NCBI GenBank assembly: GCA_014695255.1
Contig: JACJNX010000075.1
Span: forward strand, 1-64,000
DNA length: 64,000 nucleotides
Direction: 5' to 3'
Origin: Cyanobacteria bacterium FACHB-63
GTDB taxonomy: Bacteria > Cyanobacteriota > Cyanobacteriia > Leptolyngbyales > Leptolyngbyaceae
In this document: positions 25,955-33,888 of the stretch, in pieces
Position numbering within the stretch: position 1 is the stretch's first letter
How the letters are laid out: every line of letters starts with the position of its first letter
Position numbers and translations under genes: made by a program
Notes under the pieces: generated by a model
Database searches by the model: none
The model's input: the letters and a program-made list of their open reading frames with translations, nothing else
What the model was told of the DNA's origin: nothing

Positions 25955-26895
25955 ATCACGCCATGACACGATCGATTATCACGCTCGGTAGTATCAATAT
26001 GGATCTTGTGGCGCAAGTTCCACGACTGCCTCAACCTGGGGAAACGCTATTAGGCTACACTTTTTCGACGGTTCCAGGGGGAAAGGGAGCAAATCAAGCG
26101 GTCGGCGTTGCTAAATTGGGGGGATCAAGCCGCATGATTGGGCGAGTTGGAGGAGATGCGTTTGGTGCAGAATTGCTAGAAAGCTTGCAAACTGCGGGAG
26201 TGCAAACCGATTTAATTAGCGTCGATCGCACAATCTCGTCAGGTGTTGCGATGATCGCAGTGGATGATCGAGCTGAGAATCATATTATTGTCGTTCCAGG
26301 CGCTAACGGCAATGTGAGTGATTTCGATGTTGATCGTCTCAAACTTGCGTTAACTGACTCATCGATCTTGTTATTGCAGCTTGAGATTCCTTTATCGATC
26401 GTTCAATCTGCTGCAACGATTGCACAACAGATTGGCGCAACGGTCATTCTTGATCCTGCTCCCGCGCCTGAAACCTTCCCAGAAAAGCTTTATTCACAGA
26501 TTGATATTCTGACTCCCAATGCAACTGAGACAGCACAACTTGTCGGATTTCCAATTCGGGATCAAGCAGATGCCGATCGAGCGGCGGCAATTCTGCAAGA
26601 AAAGGGAACCAGAACGATCGTGATCAAGCTAGGCGCTCAAGGCGCATTTTGCGCGACCCAAGATGATCGCTTTTTTGTCCCAGCTTTTTCAGTCAATGCG
26701 ATCGATACGGTTGCTGCCGGGGATGCGTTTAATGCAGGATTAGCTGTGGCGCTATCTGAAGGGTTATCGATGCGCGAGGCGATTACTTGGGGTGCCGCAT
26801 CAGGAGCGCTCTCTACGACAAAATCCGGGGCGCAAGCTTCACTAGCAGAGCGATCGGCGTTTAATACTTTTTTGAGCCACATGCAAAAGCCCTGA
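25951..26895 (+). CDS. rbsK: Ribokinase (PfkB family)
   Basis: This 314-residue enzyme phosphorylates ribose to ribose 5-phosphate using ATP. The N-terminal GSINMDLVAQVPRLPQPGET and GGKGANQAVGVAKLGG are the ribokinase signature 1 region; DTVAAGDAFNAGLAVAL contains the catalytic Asp of PfkB signature 2. The start ATG overlaps the stop of the IrrE-like gene (ATGA); ATG at 25963 is an alternative. No ribose transporter is nearby. Coupling to a regulator pair rather than a sugar operon is unusual. Confidence 0.92.
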   Translation: MNHAMTRSIITLGSINMDLVAQVPRLPQPGETLLGYTFSTVPGGKGANQAVGVAKLGGSSRMIGRVGGDAFGAELLESLQTAGVQTDLISVDRTISSGVAMIAVDDRAENHIIVVPGANGNVSDFDVDRLKLALTDSSILLLQLEIPLSIVQSAATIAQQIGATVILDPAPAPETFPEKLYSQIDILTPNATETAQLVGFPIRDQADADRAAAILQEKGTRTIVIKLGAQGAFCATQDDRFFVPAFSVNAIDTVAAGDAFNAGLAVALSEGLSMREAITWGAASGALSTTKSGAQASLAERSAFNTFLSHMQKP

Positions 26896-27257
26896 GCCGA
26901 AAACGACACAGGGCAGGCTTCTGAACCAAACTTTACTAGAGAGAGGAGAGTTAAGTCTGTAATAATTACAGTTTATAAAGAATTACCTGATGCTGTCCCA
27001 CCCCTTAGAGAAGAAACATGCCCCAACAAAAGTTAGAATAGTCTTCCCCATAGGCTAATCCCCCTGGCTTATTCTGACGGAACCCTCCGGTATAGAAGCA
27101 GCAGAAAACCTATCAATTGAATATGATTGAGATGCAGTGGCTTAATCTATGCGTCTCCATCTTTGGGTAGAAGACCGTCTCTACCGTGGGACTTAGCCTA
27201 GATTTCACTCAAGTCAAAAAACTCCTCAAGTTCCTTCTTCGCTGGTAATACTTAAAA
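26896..27257. other. Intergenic region between rbsK and the receiver gene
   Basis: About 360 bases without a supported gene. A perfect palindrome CTGTAAT-A-ATTACAG lies at 26957-26971 and a small hairpin GGTAGA/TCTACC at 27166-27185. A weak hairpin GCCCTG/CAGGGC overlaps the rbsK stop. I see no recognisable RNA. Confidence 0.45.
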
Positions 27258-27641
27258 ATGGAATCGTTACAGCAGATTAACATCTTTGTCGTAGATGACG
27301 ATCCCGATACACGGGATCTGCTGCGGTTTATGCTAGAGGACGAAGGAGCAAACGTTACTGTTGCAACCAATGCTAAGGAAGCACTCTCGCTTTTGGAAAA
27401 AGAACTTCCTACAATTTTGGTGAGTGATGTAGCAATGCCCGAAATGGACGGATTTCAACTGATCGGACTCGTTCGCGAGTTACCGCGAGGCGCAGAACTG
27501 CCCGCGATCGCATTGACTGCCTACGCTCGCGAGGAGGATCGTTTACAAGCGATTAATGCAGGCTTCAATGATTACTTAACAAAGCCGATCGATCCGATCG
27601 AGCTAATGCGCGTCATTCAGCAATATTGTGGATCAGACTAA
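27258..27641 (+). CDS. Single-domain response regulator
   Basis: This is a 127-residue CheY-like receiver. The acidic pocket is Asp13-15, the phosphoacceptor Asp57 (LVSDVAMPEMDG), the switch Thr in ALTAYA, and the Lys in LTKPID. There is no output domain. It resembles the C-terminal receivers of the hybrid kinases at 37.2 and 59.6 kb (same SD-x-x-MPE and IALTAYA pattern), so it may take phosphate from such a kinase. It stands alone. Confidence 0.92.
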   Translation: MESLQQINIFVVDDDPDTRDLLRFMLEDEGANVTVATNAKEALSLLEKELPTILVSDVAMPEMDGFQLIGLVRELPRGAELPAIALTAYAREEDRLQAINAGFNDYLTKPIDPIELMRVIQQYCGSD

Positions 27642-27680
27642 TACCCTGGGGTTGCAGGCTAAAAGGCGAATTGCTTGCCA

Positions 27681-27713
27681 ATAGAAAACCCTTCGCCGCG
27701 ACAGCAAAGGGTT
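27681..27713 (-). terminator. Terminator of the small membrane protein gene
   Basis: On the minus strand AACCCTTTGC (27713-27704) pairs with GCGAAGGGTT (27696-27687, one mismatch), followed by TTCTAT. Confidence 0.65.
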
Positions 27714-27743
27714 GAGAAGAGAGAGTAGTCATTAACAATTCAA

Positions 27744-27977
27744 TTAGGCACTCGGTAAGTTTCTGCTGGCGTAGGCATCAGCTACGACGAAAGCAGGAAC
27801 GCGGGTGCTGTAGTCGATCGAGGTGCCCGTGATCGAGTTGGATAGTGCTTCAAACGAGGTCGATCGCCAGTTGCGCTCGTGAATCGGTTTCGTTTGTTCT
27901 CCCAAGAAGTAAGCCAAAGAACCCAGCAAAGCAACCGCTACCCAGCCTACAACTGACAGACTAATGAGGATGACCAT
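27744..27977 (-). CDS. 77-residue single-pass membrane protein, possibly photosynthetic
   Basis: One N-terminal membrane helix (residues 2-25, ISLSVVGWVAVALLGSLAYF) is followed by GEQTKPIHERNW and a soluble tail with DYSTRVPAF. AGGAG lies 6 bases before the ATG. The GEQ-KPIHERNW signature is conserved among cyanobacterial small thylakoid-type proteins; I suspect a relative of the photosystem II assembly protein Psb35, but I cannot confirm this from the sequence alone. It is monocistronic, with its own terminator. Confidence 0.82.
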   Translation of the reverse strand: MVILISLSVVGWVAVALLGSLAYFLGEQTKPIHERNWRSTSFEALSNSITGTSIDYSTRVPAFVVADAYASRNLPSA

Positions 27978-28226
27978 CGGAACTCCTGTGAACTTATGTT
28001 TTCTTATGTAAATAAATGTAACAGATATTTACAAAGTCTGCAAATTACTTCTGATTCGTGATAACCGAACTGCAAAACCTGAACGCAGAGCGATCCGGAG
28101 CCGATGAATCTGAGCTAGAAAATCTAATTGCTCCACGCACTCCGATCCCTGAAATTCCCATTACAATCGAACACAGGTTTTTACCCGCCGCCCGTCCCCT
28201 TCTGAATAGAAAGAGGCTCGACTCCC

Positions 28227-29852
28227 TTGGCTTCAACATTGACGAAACTCAATCTTCTCATCCCGATCGCGCTTGGTTTCAGTTGCTTAGCTGGACTAGC
28301 AGCCCCCGCCACCGCTAACCCGCCCCAAGATGTCGGGATTCAAGTGGGCATCGTGCAGCGATTTGGCGATCGTTCAGCCGATACGCTCACTCTGAAAGCC
28401 AATCCGGGCGATCGCTTAACGGTGCGCTTCAACACGAACGGCAAGCCCCAAACCCTAACTGCTCAAGAACTCAAGCTCGAAACGACGATGCAGAAGCTTC
28501 CGCAGCCCGTGGTCGAGGAGCGCGTTGTTTTCAGTACGCACCGCAGTTTTGAAACCGCAGAAGATCAGGCTCAAGACTGGAAATCTAAAGGGATCGAGGT
28601 CGAAATCGCTCAACCAGAGCGCTGGCAAGTGTGGGCAAAGCGCGATGTCTACAACACGCCACTCTTGCGGCGCTTGTTGCTGAGAAGCTTGCAGGCAAAA
28701 GGCATTCAAACCGCCCGGATTGAAACGAAAGTCGTTCAAGAAGTGCCGCGTCCGACGTGGGTACTGAATGGATTTCGGTATACGCGGGATGTGGTTGATA
28801 TTGCATCGGGTTCAGGAGTCGTTCAGGTCGATCGGGCCACTGATGATAATCCAAACCGTCCTTTTGGTGGGGCATTACGAATTCAACCGAATGCTTATGG
28901 TAACTTTACGCTCGTTAACTTCGTCGGGATTGAAACGTATCTTAGAGGCGTTGTGCCGCATGAGATTGGAACTTGGGCACCCCAACCTGTGTTAGAGGCT
29001 CAAGCCGTTCTCGCCCGCACTTATGCTCTACGGAATTTGCGTCGGTTTGTGATCGACAACTATCAACTCTGCGCGACTACACAATGCCAGGTTTATCGCG
29101 GTTTAGATGGCGCAGCACCCTCAACCGATCAAGCGATCGCGGCAACTCGTGGTTTAGTCCTGACTTATCAGAATGAACTGGTGGATGCGGTCTATTCCTC
29201 AACCAGTGGGGGTGTGACTGCCAGCTTTGATGATATCTGGCACGGTTGGGAGCGCCCTTATCTTAGAGCAGTGATCGACTCAGCGAATCCAGTGTGGGAT
29301 TTGCGATCGCGCAGTTTGTCCAATGAGGGCAATTTCCGCACCTTTATCAATCAAAAGAAAGGTTTTAACGAAGATGGAACGACGATGTTCCGATGGCGCT
29401 ACCCTGTGCCCTTAGCGCAGCTAAATCAGGAATTGCGCGACTACCTAAAAGCAGTCCGGCATCCGCTCACGAACTTCAAAACAATTCGAAACATTCAAAT
29501 CAAGCAGCGATCGCAAGGTGGACGCATTTTGAAATCGGCAATTGTCACCGACGCAGGCACGATCGAGCTTGAAAAGGATGATATCCAAACTGTATTTGAT
29601 GCGCCAGCAAGTACGCTGTTTTATGTTGATCCAATGATGGAAAACAAGGCGCTCAAAGGCTTTGTATTTACAGGGGGCGGATTCGGGCATGGGGTTGGAA
29701 TGAGCCAATTTGGGTCTTACAATCTCGGCAGATTGGGCTGGACGAGCGATCGAATTCTTCGCTTCTACTTCCCCGATACACAACTGCAACCGTTTAACAG
29801 TTCCATTACGCTATGGCGCGATCGATCTTCAGAGCGGCAAGCCTCGAACTGA
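28227..29852 (+). CDS. SpoIID/LytB-domain secreted protein
   Basis: This 541-residue protein starts at TTG 28227; the frame is closed just upstream (TGA at 28203-28205), so no other start fits. Residues 1-30 are a signal peptide ending ATA. The C-terminal half carries the SpoIID domain: YLRGVVPHEIGTWAPQPVLE holds the conserved Glu of this lytic-transglycosylase-like fold, then AQAVLARTYAL, YSSTSGGVT and GFGHGVGMSQFG. SpoIID acts on peptidoglycan in sporulating bacteria; in cyanobacteria a cell-wall remodelling role is inferred. The convergent cheR gene ends 8 bases away. Confidence 0.9.
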   Translation: MASTLTKLNLLIPIALGFSCLAGLAAPATANPPQDVGIQVGIVQRFGDRSADTLTLKANPGDRLTVRFNTNGKPQTLTAQELKLETTMQKLPQPVVEERVVFSTHRSFETAEDQAQDWKSKGIEVEIAQPERWQVWAKRDVYNTPLLRRLLLRSLQAKGIQTARIETKVVQEVPRPTWVLNGFRYTRDVVDIASGSGVVQVDRATDDNPNRPFGGALRIQPNAYGNFTLVNFVGIETYLRGVVPHEIGTWAPQPVLEAQAVLARTYALRNLRRFVIDNYQLCATTQCQVYRGLDGAAPSTDQAIAATRGLVLTYQNELVDAVYSSTSGGVTASFDDIWHGWERPYLRAVIDSANPVWDLRSRSLSNEGNFRTFINQKKGFNEDGTTMFRWRYPVPLAQLNQELRDYLKAVRHPLTNFKTIRNIQIKQRSQGGRILKSAIVTDAGTIELEKDDIQTVFDAPASTLFYVDPMMENKALKGFVFTGGGFGHGVGMSQFGSYNLGRLGWTSDRILRFYFPDTQLQPFNSSITLWRDRSSERQASN

Positions 29853-29859
29853 TGTTTGT

Positions 29860-30684
29860 TTATGCACTGCGTAAACGGTGATAAAAGCTCGTCTTGCTTT
29901 GGATCGCTTCAAATCTAGGATCAAGGTGAAACGTGGTCTCACCACTGCCAAGGAATAAACAGCCATCTGCTTGCAAGTAGTGCTGTACCTTGTTCAGAAT
30001 CGATCGTTTGGTGTCGATATCAAAGTAAATCAGAACATTTCTCAGAAAAATGATGTCCATCTTGGGTAGAGCGCTCCAGGAGTGAATCAAGTTCAACTGC
30101 CGAAACTCAACTCTCTGACGAATTTCATCCACGATCTGCCAAGCATCTCCAGCTTTGCGGAAATACCGATCGCGCAGTTCAGAGGTCAGACCCCGGCTGA
30201 TTTCTAGGTCTGTGTACTGTCCTTGCTGAGCGCGATCGAGCACTTGTTTAGAAAAGTCAGTCGCGATTAAGCGAATTGTCCAACCAGACAGTTCTGGAAA
30301 GGCTTCCCGCATGAGCATCGCAATGCTGTAGGGTTCTTGACCCGTTGAACAAGCGGCGCACCAGATATTGATAGTTTTCTGACTAGAACGAGACTGAATC
30401 AGCGCGGGTAACACCGAAGCTTTTAGCACTTCAAAGGGAGAGCGATCGCGGAAAAAAGACGTTTCCTTAATCACTAAAGCTTCAATGGCTTGAAGATGCA
30501 GTTCGCTGAAGGGAGTGTGTTTTAGGTGTTCGATCAATTCTGCAATTGAAGCAAACCCAGCATTAACCGCCATCTGATCCAGATGCAGCGCTGCAAGATA
30601 GTCTTTGTGTGCCTCTAACACCACTCCAGACTGCTGCCGCACCAACTGGCGGAGATACTCAAAATCAAAAGCAGGAATCGCCAT
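29860..30684 (-). CDS. cheR: CheR chemoreceptor methyltransferase
   Basis: This 274-residue enzyme methylates glutamates of the chemoreceptor using S-adenosylmethionine. It has the N-terminal helical domain (about 1-75, ending IKETSFFRDRSPFE), the SAM motif IWCAACSTGQEPYSIAM and FLRNVLIYFD in the catalytic domain. The start overlaps the cheB stop by one base. It is the last gene of the cheA-cheW-mcp-cheB-cheR operon. Confidence 0.95.
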   Translation of the reverse strand: MAIPAFDFEYLRQLVRQQSGVVLEAHKDYLAALHLDQMAVNAGFASIAELIEHLKHTPFSELHLQAIEALVIKETSFFRDRSPFEVLKASVLPALIQSRSSQKTINIWCAACSTGQEPYSIAMLMREAFPELSGWTIRLIATDFSKQVLDRAQQGQYTDLEISRGLTSELRDRYFRKAGDAWQIVDEIRQRVEFRQLNLIHSWSALPKMDIIFLRNVLIYFDIDTKRSILNKVQHYLQADGCLFLGSGETTFHLDPRFEAIQSKTSFYHRLRSA

Positions 30685-31793
30685 CAGCCCATCCTCCGCG
30701 CAAGCGTAGACGATCGATTCACCCGACGCAGAATCTCTGGCATGATTTGATCGAGCGGCAAAACGGCATCAGCTAATCCTGCATTCACCACAAATCCCGG
30801 CATTCCCCAAACTACACTACTCGCCTCATCCTGCGCCAGAATTTGCCCATTGCGAGCGCGAATCTCTTGACAGCCCCGGAGTCCGTCTTGCCCCATCCCC
30901 GTCAGAATCACTCCTAGAGCGCGATCGCCATACACTTCGGCAACAGATTCAAACAAGACATCTGCTGAAGGACGACAAAAATTTTGGGCTGGAGATTGGT
31001 CGATCACAAGTTGCACAGTTGAGTCCGTGTCTTTTGAGTTTGTGTCTTTCACTCTCAAATGATAATCGCCTGGAGCAATCCAAACTGTACCAGGGCAAAG
31101 TTCTGCCTCTAGCGTTGCTTCCCAAACGGGCAAGGCGCACTTTGTCGATAGCCGTTCTGCAAGCAGCTTCGTGAACATAGGCGGCATATGCTGCACAATG
31201 ACGATCGGGACAGGAAAATCGGCGGGTAAGTCTGAGAGCAAAGTAGTGAGAGCGTTTGGCCCTCCGGTTGAAACACCGATCGCAACGATTTCAGCGGACG
31301 ATCGAGGGAGTTGAGGACTTGACGAAGCAGCGGGGATAGTTTTTGGGCTAGTGTCGGGGATGGGTGTTGATCGAGTCTGTGTAACTTTCTGGCTTAAAGC
31401 TTTAATTTTAGGAATCAGCGTTGCTTGAAGATATTCAGTTAAATGGTCTACGTTGTCCATTTGACTCGGTTTTGTCGCATAGTCTGAAGCTCCTAAAGAA
31501 AGGGCATCCAGCGTTGCAATTGCACCGATCGTGGTCATCGCACTAAACATAATCACGGGCAGTTCTGCATCACGTTGACGAATCTGTGCCAAGGTTTGCA
31601 GCCCGTCTAAGTCAGGCATTTCGATATCGAGAATGATCACATCTGGATTTAGTTGAGATAGTCTTGCGAGTGCAATTCTTCCTGATGAAGCAACTCCCGC
31701 AACTTCAATCTGGGGATCTGTTGCGAGAATTTTGCTGAGACGGCTCCGTACCATCACTGCATCATCCACGATTAAAACTCTAATAGGTTGCAT
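30684..31793 (-). CDS. cheB: CheB receptor methylesterase/deamidase
   Basis: This 369-residue protein pairs an N-terminal receiver (phosphoacceptor Asp56 in IILDIEMPDLDG) with a C-terminal methylesterase whose triad is Ser in GVSTGGPNAL, His in IVQHMPPMFT and Asp in LTGMGQDGLRG. It removes methyl groups from the receptor when phosphorylated by CheA. The frame is open from 31844, but ATG 31793 (MQPIRVLIVDD) begins exactly at the receiver, so I chose it. It is coupled to cheR. Confidence 0.95.
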   Translation of the reverse strand: MQPIRVLIVDDAVMVRSRLSKILATDPQIEVAGVASSGRIALARLSQLNPDVIILDIEMPDLDGLQTLAQIRQRDAELPVIMFSAMTTIGAIATLDALSLGASDYATKPSQMDNVDHLTEYLQATLIPKIKALSQKVTQTRSTPIPDTSPKTIPAASSSPQLPRSSAEIVAIGVSTGGPNALTTLLSDLPADFPVPIVIVQHMPPMFTKLLAERLSTKCALPVWEATLEAELCPGTVWIAPGDYHLRVKDTNSKDTDSTVQLVIDQSPAQNFCRPSADVLFESVAEVYGDRALGVILTGMGQDGLRGCQEIRARNGQILAQDEASSVVWGMPGFVVNAGLADAVLPLDQIMPEILRRVNRSSTLARRMG

Positions 31794-31988
31794 GACTCCG
31801 GGATTATTAAAGAGTGATACCAGTTTCCAAAAATCCTGCAACACACCCGTCCCCTGGTAAAGAGGCGATAAATCATGCCTTTACTTCACCCGGATTGGTA
31901 AGCAAGCATCCAGACATTTGGTATGACGCAGATAGCGTATCGACTGTAGCAAGGAAGAATCACAGTCTGAAACAATCCCAAGAGGCAT

Positions 31989-33392
31989 CTATATCTGAAA
32001 TTGACCGATAATCGTTTGCAAATTGACTGCCATTTGTGCCAGTTGCATCGCCGCTTGAGCCGTGTTACCCGCCCCGATCGTCGTCGTCTGAGCATTCTGA
32101 GCCACCACCCCAATATTCTTGGCAATATCTGAGCTGCCCTTTGCGGCTTCTCCAACATTACGAGAAATTTCGTTCGTCGTTGCCGTTTGTTCCTCAACCG
32201 CACTGGCGATCGTATTTTGAATATCGTTAATTTGGTTAATCACGGCTGTAATTTGAGTAATCGCCTCAACTGCGCCGCTTGTATCCGTCTGAATCGCTTC
32301 GATCCGTTGACTAATATCTTCGGTGGCGGCGGCGGTTTGTTTTGCCAGTTCTTTGACTTCATTGGCAACAACCGCAAAGCCTCGACCCGCATCTCCCGCT
32401 CGTGCCGCTTCGATCGTCGCGTTCAATGCCAGTAAATTAGTTTGCTGCGCGATCGAGGTAATTACTTTGATCACTTTGCCAATTTCAATGCTGCTTTGAC
32501 CTAGCTTGGTGATCGTCGCGTTGGTTTGATCGGAAGTCTTGACCGCATCACTCGCGACTTTTGCGGCTTCTGACGCGCTTTTCGCAATTTCTCGGATGCT
32601 CGCGTTCATTTCTTCGATCGCGGTCGCAACCGTCGTTGCATTCTGGCTCACTTGTTCCGCCGAAGCCGATGCCGAGGTTGCTTGCTCAGCCGTTTGTCCC
32701 GCATTGCCTGTCATTTCACGACTCACGGCAGAGAGTTCTTCGGCTGCGGTCGCGACTGTTGTTGCTACTTCTGTAATCTGCCGCAGCGAACTCCGGAGAT
32801 TCTCGATCATTTGATTGATGCTACGGGTGAGGGTGCGAAATTCTCCGGTATTTTCTGCTTCGATCTGGTTTGCCAAATCTCCTTGAGCAACAGCACGAGA
32901 AATCTCAGCAATACCGCGAACTTGCTCAGTGATGTCGCGAGTCATCTGATTGATGTTCTCAATCAGCTCCTGCCAGATTCCTGCTGCGCCTGCGATCGTA
33001 GCAACGCTCTCTAGATTGCCTTCGCTGCCAATTTCTCTTACAACTCGTGTAACTTCGGCGGTGTAAAGGTCAAGCCGATCGATTAGATCGTTGACGATCG
33101 GCGCGATGGGGAGGGATTCCTCAGTTGTTGACATTTTTTGGCTGAGATCACCTTGCGCGATCGCGTTTAACACTTGCTCGGCTTCGCTCATGCCTTGCGT
33201 CAAGCTCTGATTGCGAATCATTAACTGATTGAATTCTCGCGCTACCTCGCCGAATCCGTTGTTTTCGTCTAAACGAACCGAGAAATCGCCTGCGTTTGCG
33301 GCTTGCATTGCCTGTAAAAGTTGCTGCATATGTGCTTTCATCGCGGTTGCAGATCCAGCGCTTGCTGTTTTTGAAGTTGAATTAGAAACCAT
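31989..33392 (-). CDS. Soluble methyl-accepting chemotaxis protein
   Basis: This 467-residue chemoreceptor has no membrane segment. Residues about 20-215 hold HAMP-like repeats ([31 protein letters not shown]). The rest is the long helical signalling hairpin with tip [20 protein letters not shown] and flanking Ala/Thr/Glu methylation regions. No sensory domain is evident, so it may sense input through the HAMP array or by partner binding, like PilJ-type receptors that serve type IV pilus motility. It lies between cheW and cheB. Confidence 0.93.
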   Translation of the reverse strand: MVSNSTSKTASAGSATAMKAHMQQLLQAMQAANAGDFSVRLDENNGFGEVAREFNQLMIRNQSLTQGMSEAEQVLNAIAQGDLSQKMSTTEESLPIAPIVNDLIDRLDLYTAEVTRVVREIGSEGNLESVATIAGAAGIWQELIENINQMTRDITEQVRGIAEISRAVAQGDLANQIEAENTGEFRTLTRSINQMIENLRSSLRQITEVATTVATAAEELSAVSREMTGNAGQTAEQATSASASAEQVSQNATTVATAIEEMNASIREIAKSASEAAKVASDAVKTSDQTNATITKLGQSSIEIGKVIKVITSIAQQTNLLALNATIEAARAGDAGRGFAVVANEVKELAKQTAAATEDISQRIEAIQTDTSGAVEAITQITAVINQINDIQNTIASAVEEQTATTNEISRNVGEAAKGSSDIAKNIGVVAQNAQTTTIGAGNTAQAAMQLAQMAVNLQTIIGQFQI

Positions 33393-33406
33393 CGAAATGT
33401 CCTTAG

Positions 33407-33880
33407 TTAATTAAGCGAACTCGTCATTAGGGTTAAATCTGAAATTTTGGTTGAATCTGAAATCTTGATACTATCCAAGATCAGTAGAAAACCTTGCTCA
33501 AGCTTGTATGCGCCTTTTAGAAAGCCTCGAATGTGAGCAGTCAAATTAGCGGGCGGTGGCTCAAATGTTTCGCTGTCACAGTGCAAGATATCTCCAATGT
33601 CGTCAACAATGAAACTAATCACATCGTCGATCGTGTTCACAATGACGTTGTAAGTCGTTTCCTCACTGATGCCACAGGATGCCGATCGTAGTCCCAATCG
33701 ACAAGGCAAATCTACCACGGGAATCACCTGTCCGCGCAGATTCATCAAGCCGCAAATGTCCGGAGGAGCGAGCGGAATTCGGGTGAGCGGAGGCTGTCTG
33801 ATGATTTCTTGTACCTGCTCAATCTCAATGCCAAAGTAGGAACCCTTGAGATAGAAAGTGCAGACCTGTTGAATTGTCAT
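33407..33880 (-). CDS. cheW: CheW-like coupling protein
   Basis: This 157-residue protein is a single CheW domain that links receptor and CheA. It has the typical [20 protein letters not shown] and [15 protein letters not shown] motifs and the [10 protein letters not shown] strand. It begins 8 bases after the cheA stop and ends 14 bases before the receptor gene, so it is part of the same operon. Confidence 0.93.
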   Translation of the reverse strand: MTIQQVCTFYLKGSYFGIEIEQVQEIIRQPPLTRIPLAPPDICGLMNLRGQVIPVVDLPCRLGLRSASCGISEETTYNVIVNTIDDVISFIVDDIGDILHCDSETFEPPPANLTAHIRGFLKGAYKLEQGFLLILDSIKISDSTKISDLTLMTSSLN

Positions 33881-33888
33881 CGATCACT

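Noticed and set aside
26957-26971. CTGTAAT-A-ATTACAG as an NtcA or Fur site
   Set aside because: The spacing (N5) does not fit NtcA and the sequence does not fit a Fur box; it is recorded only as a palindrome.
28058-28318. 86-codon plus-strand frame from GTG before the SpoIID gene
   Set aside because: It overlaps the well-supported signal peptide of the SpoIID protein in another frame, has no clear Shine-Dalgarno and no recognisable motif.
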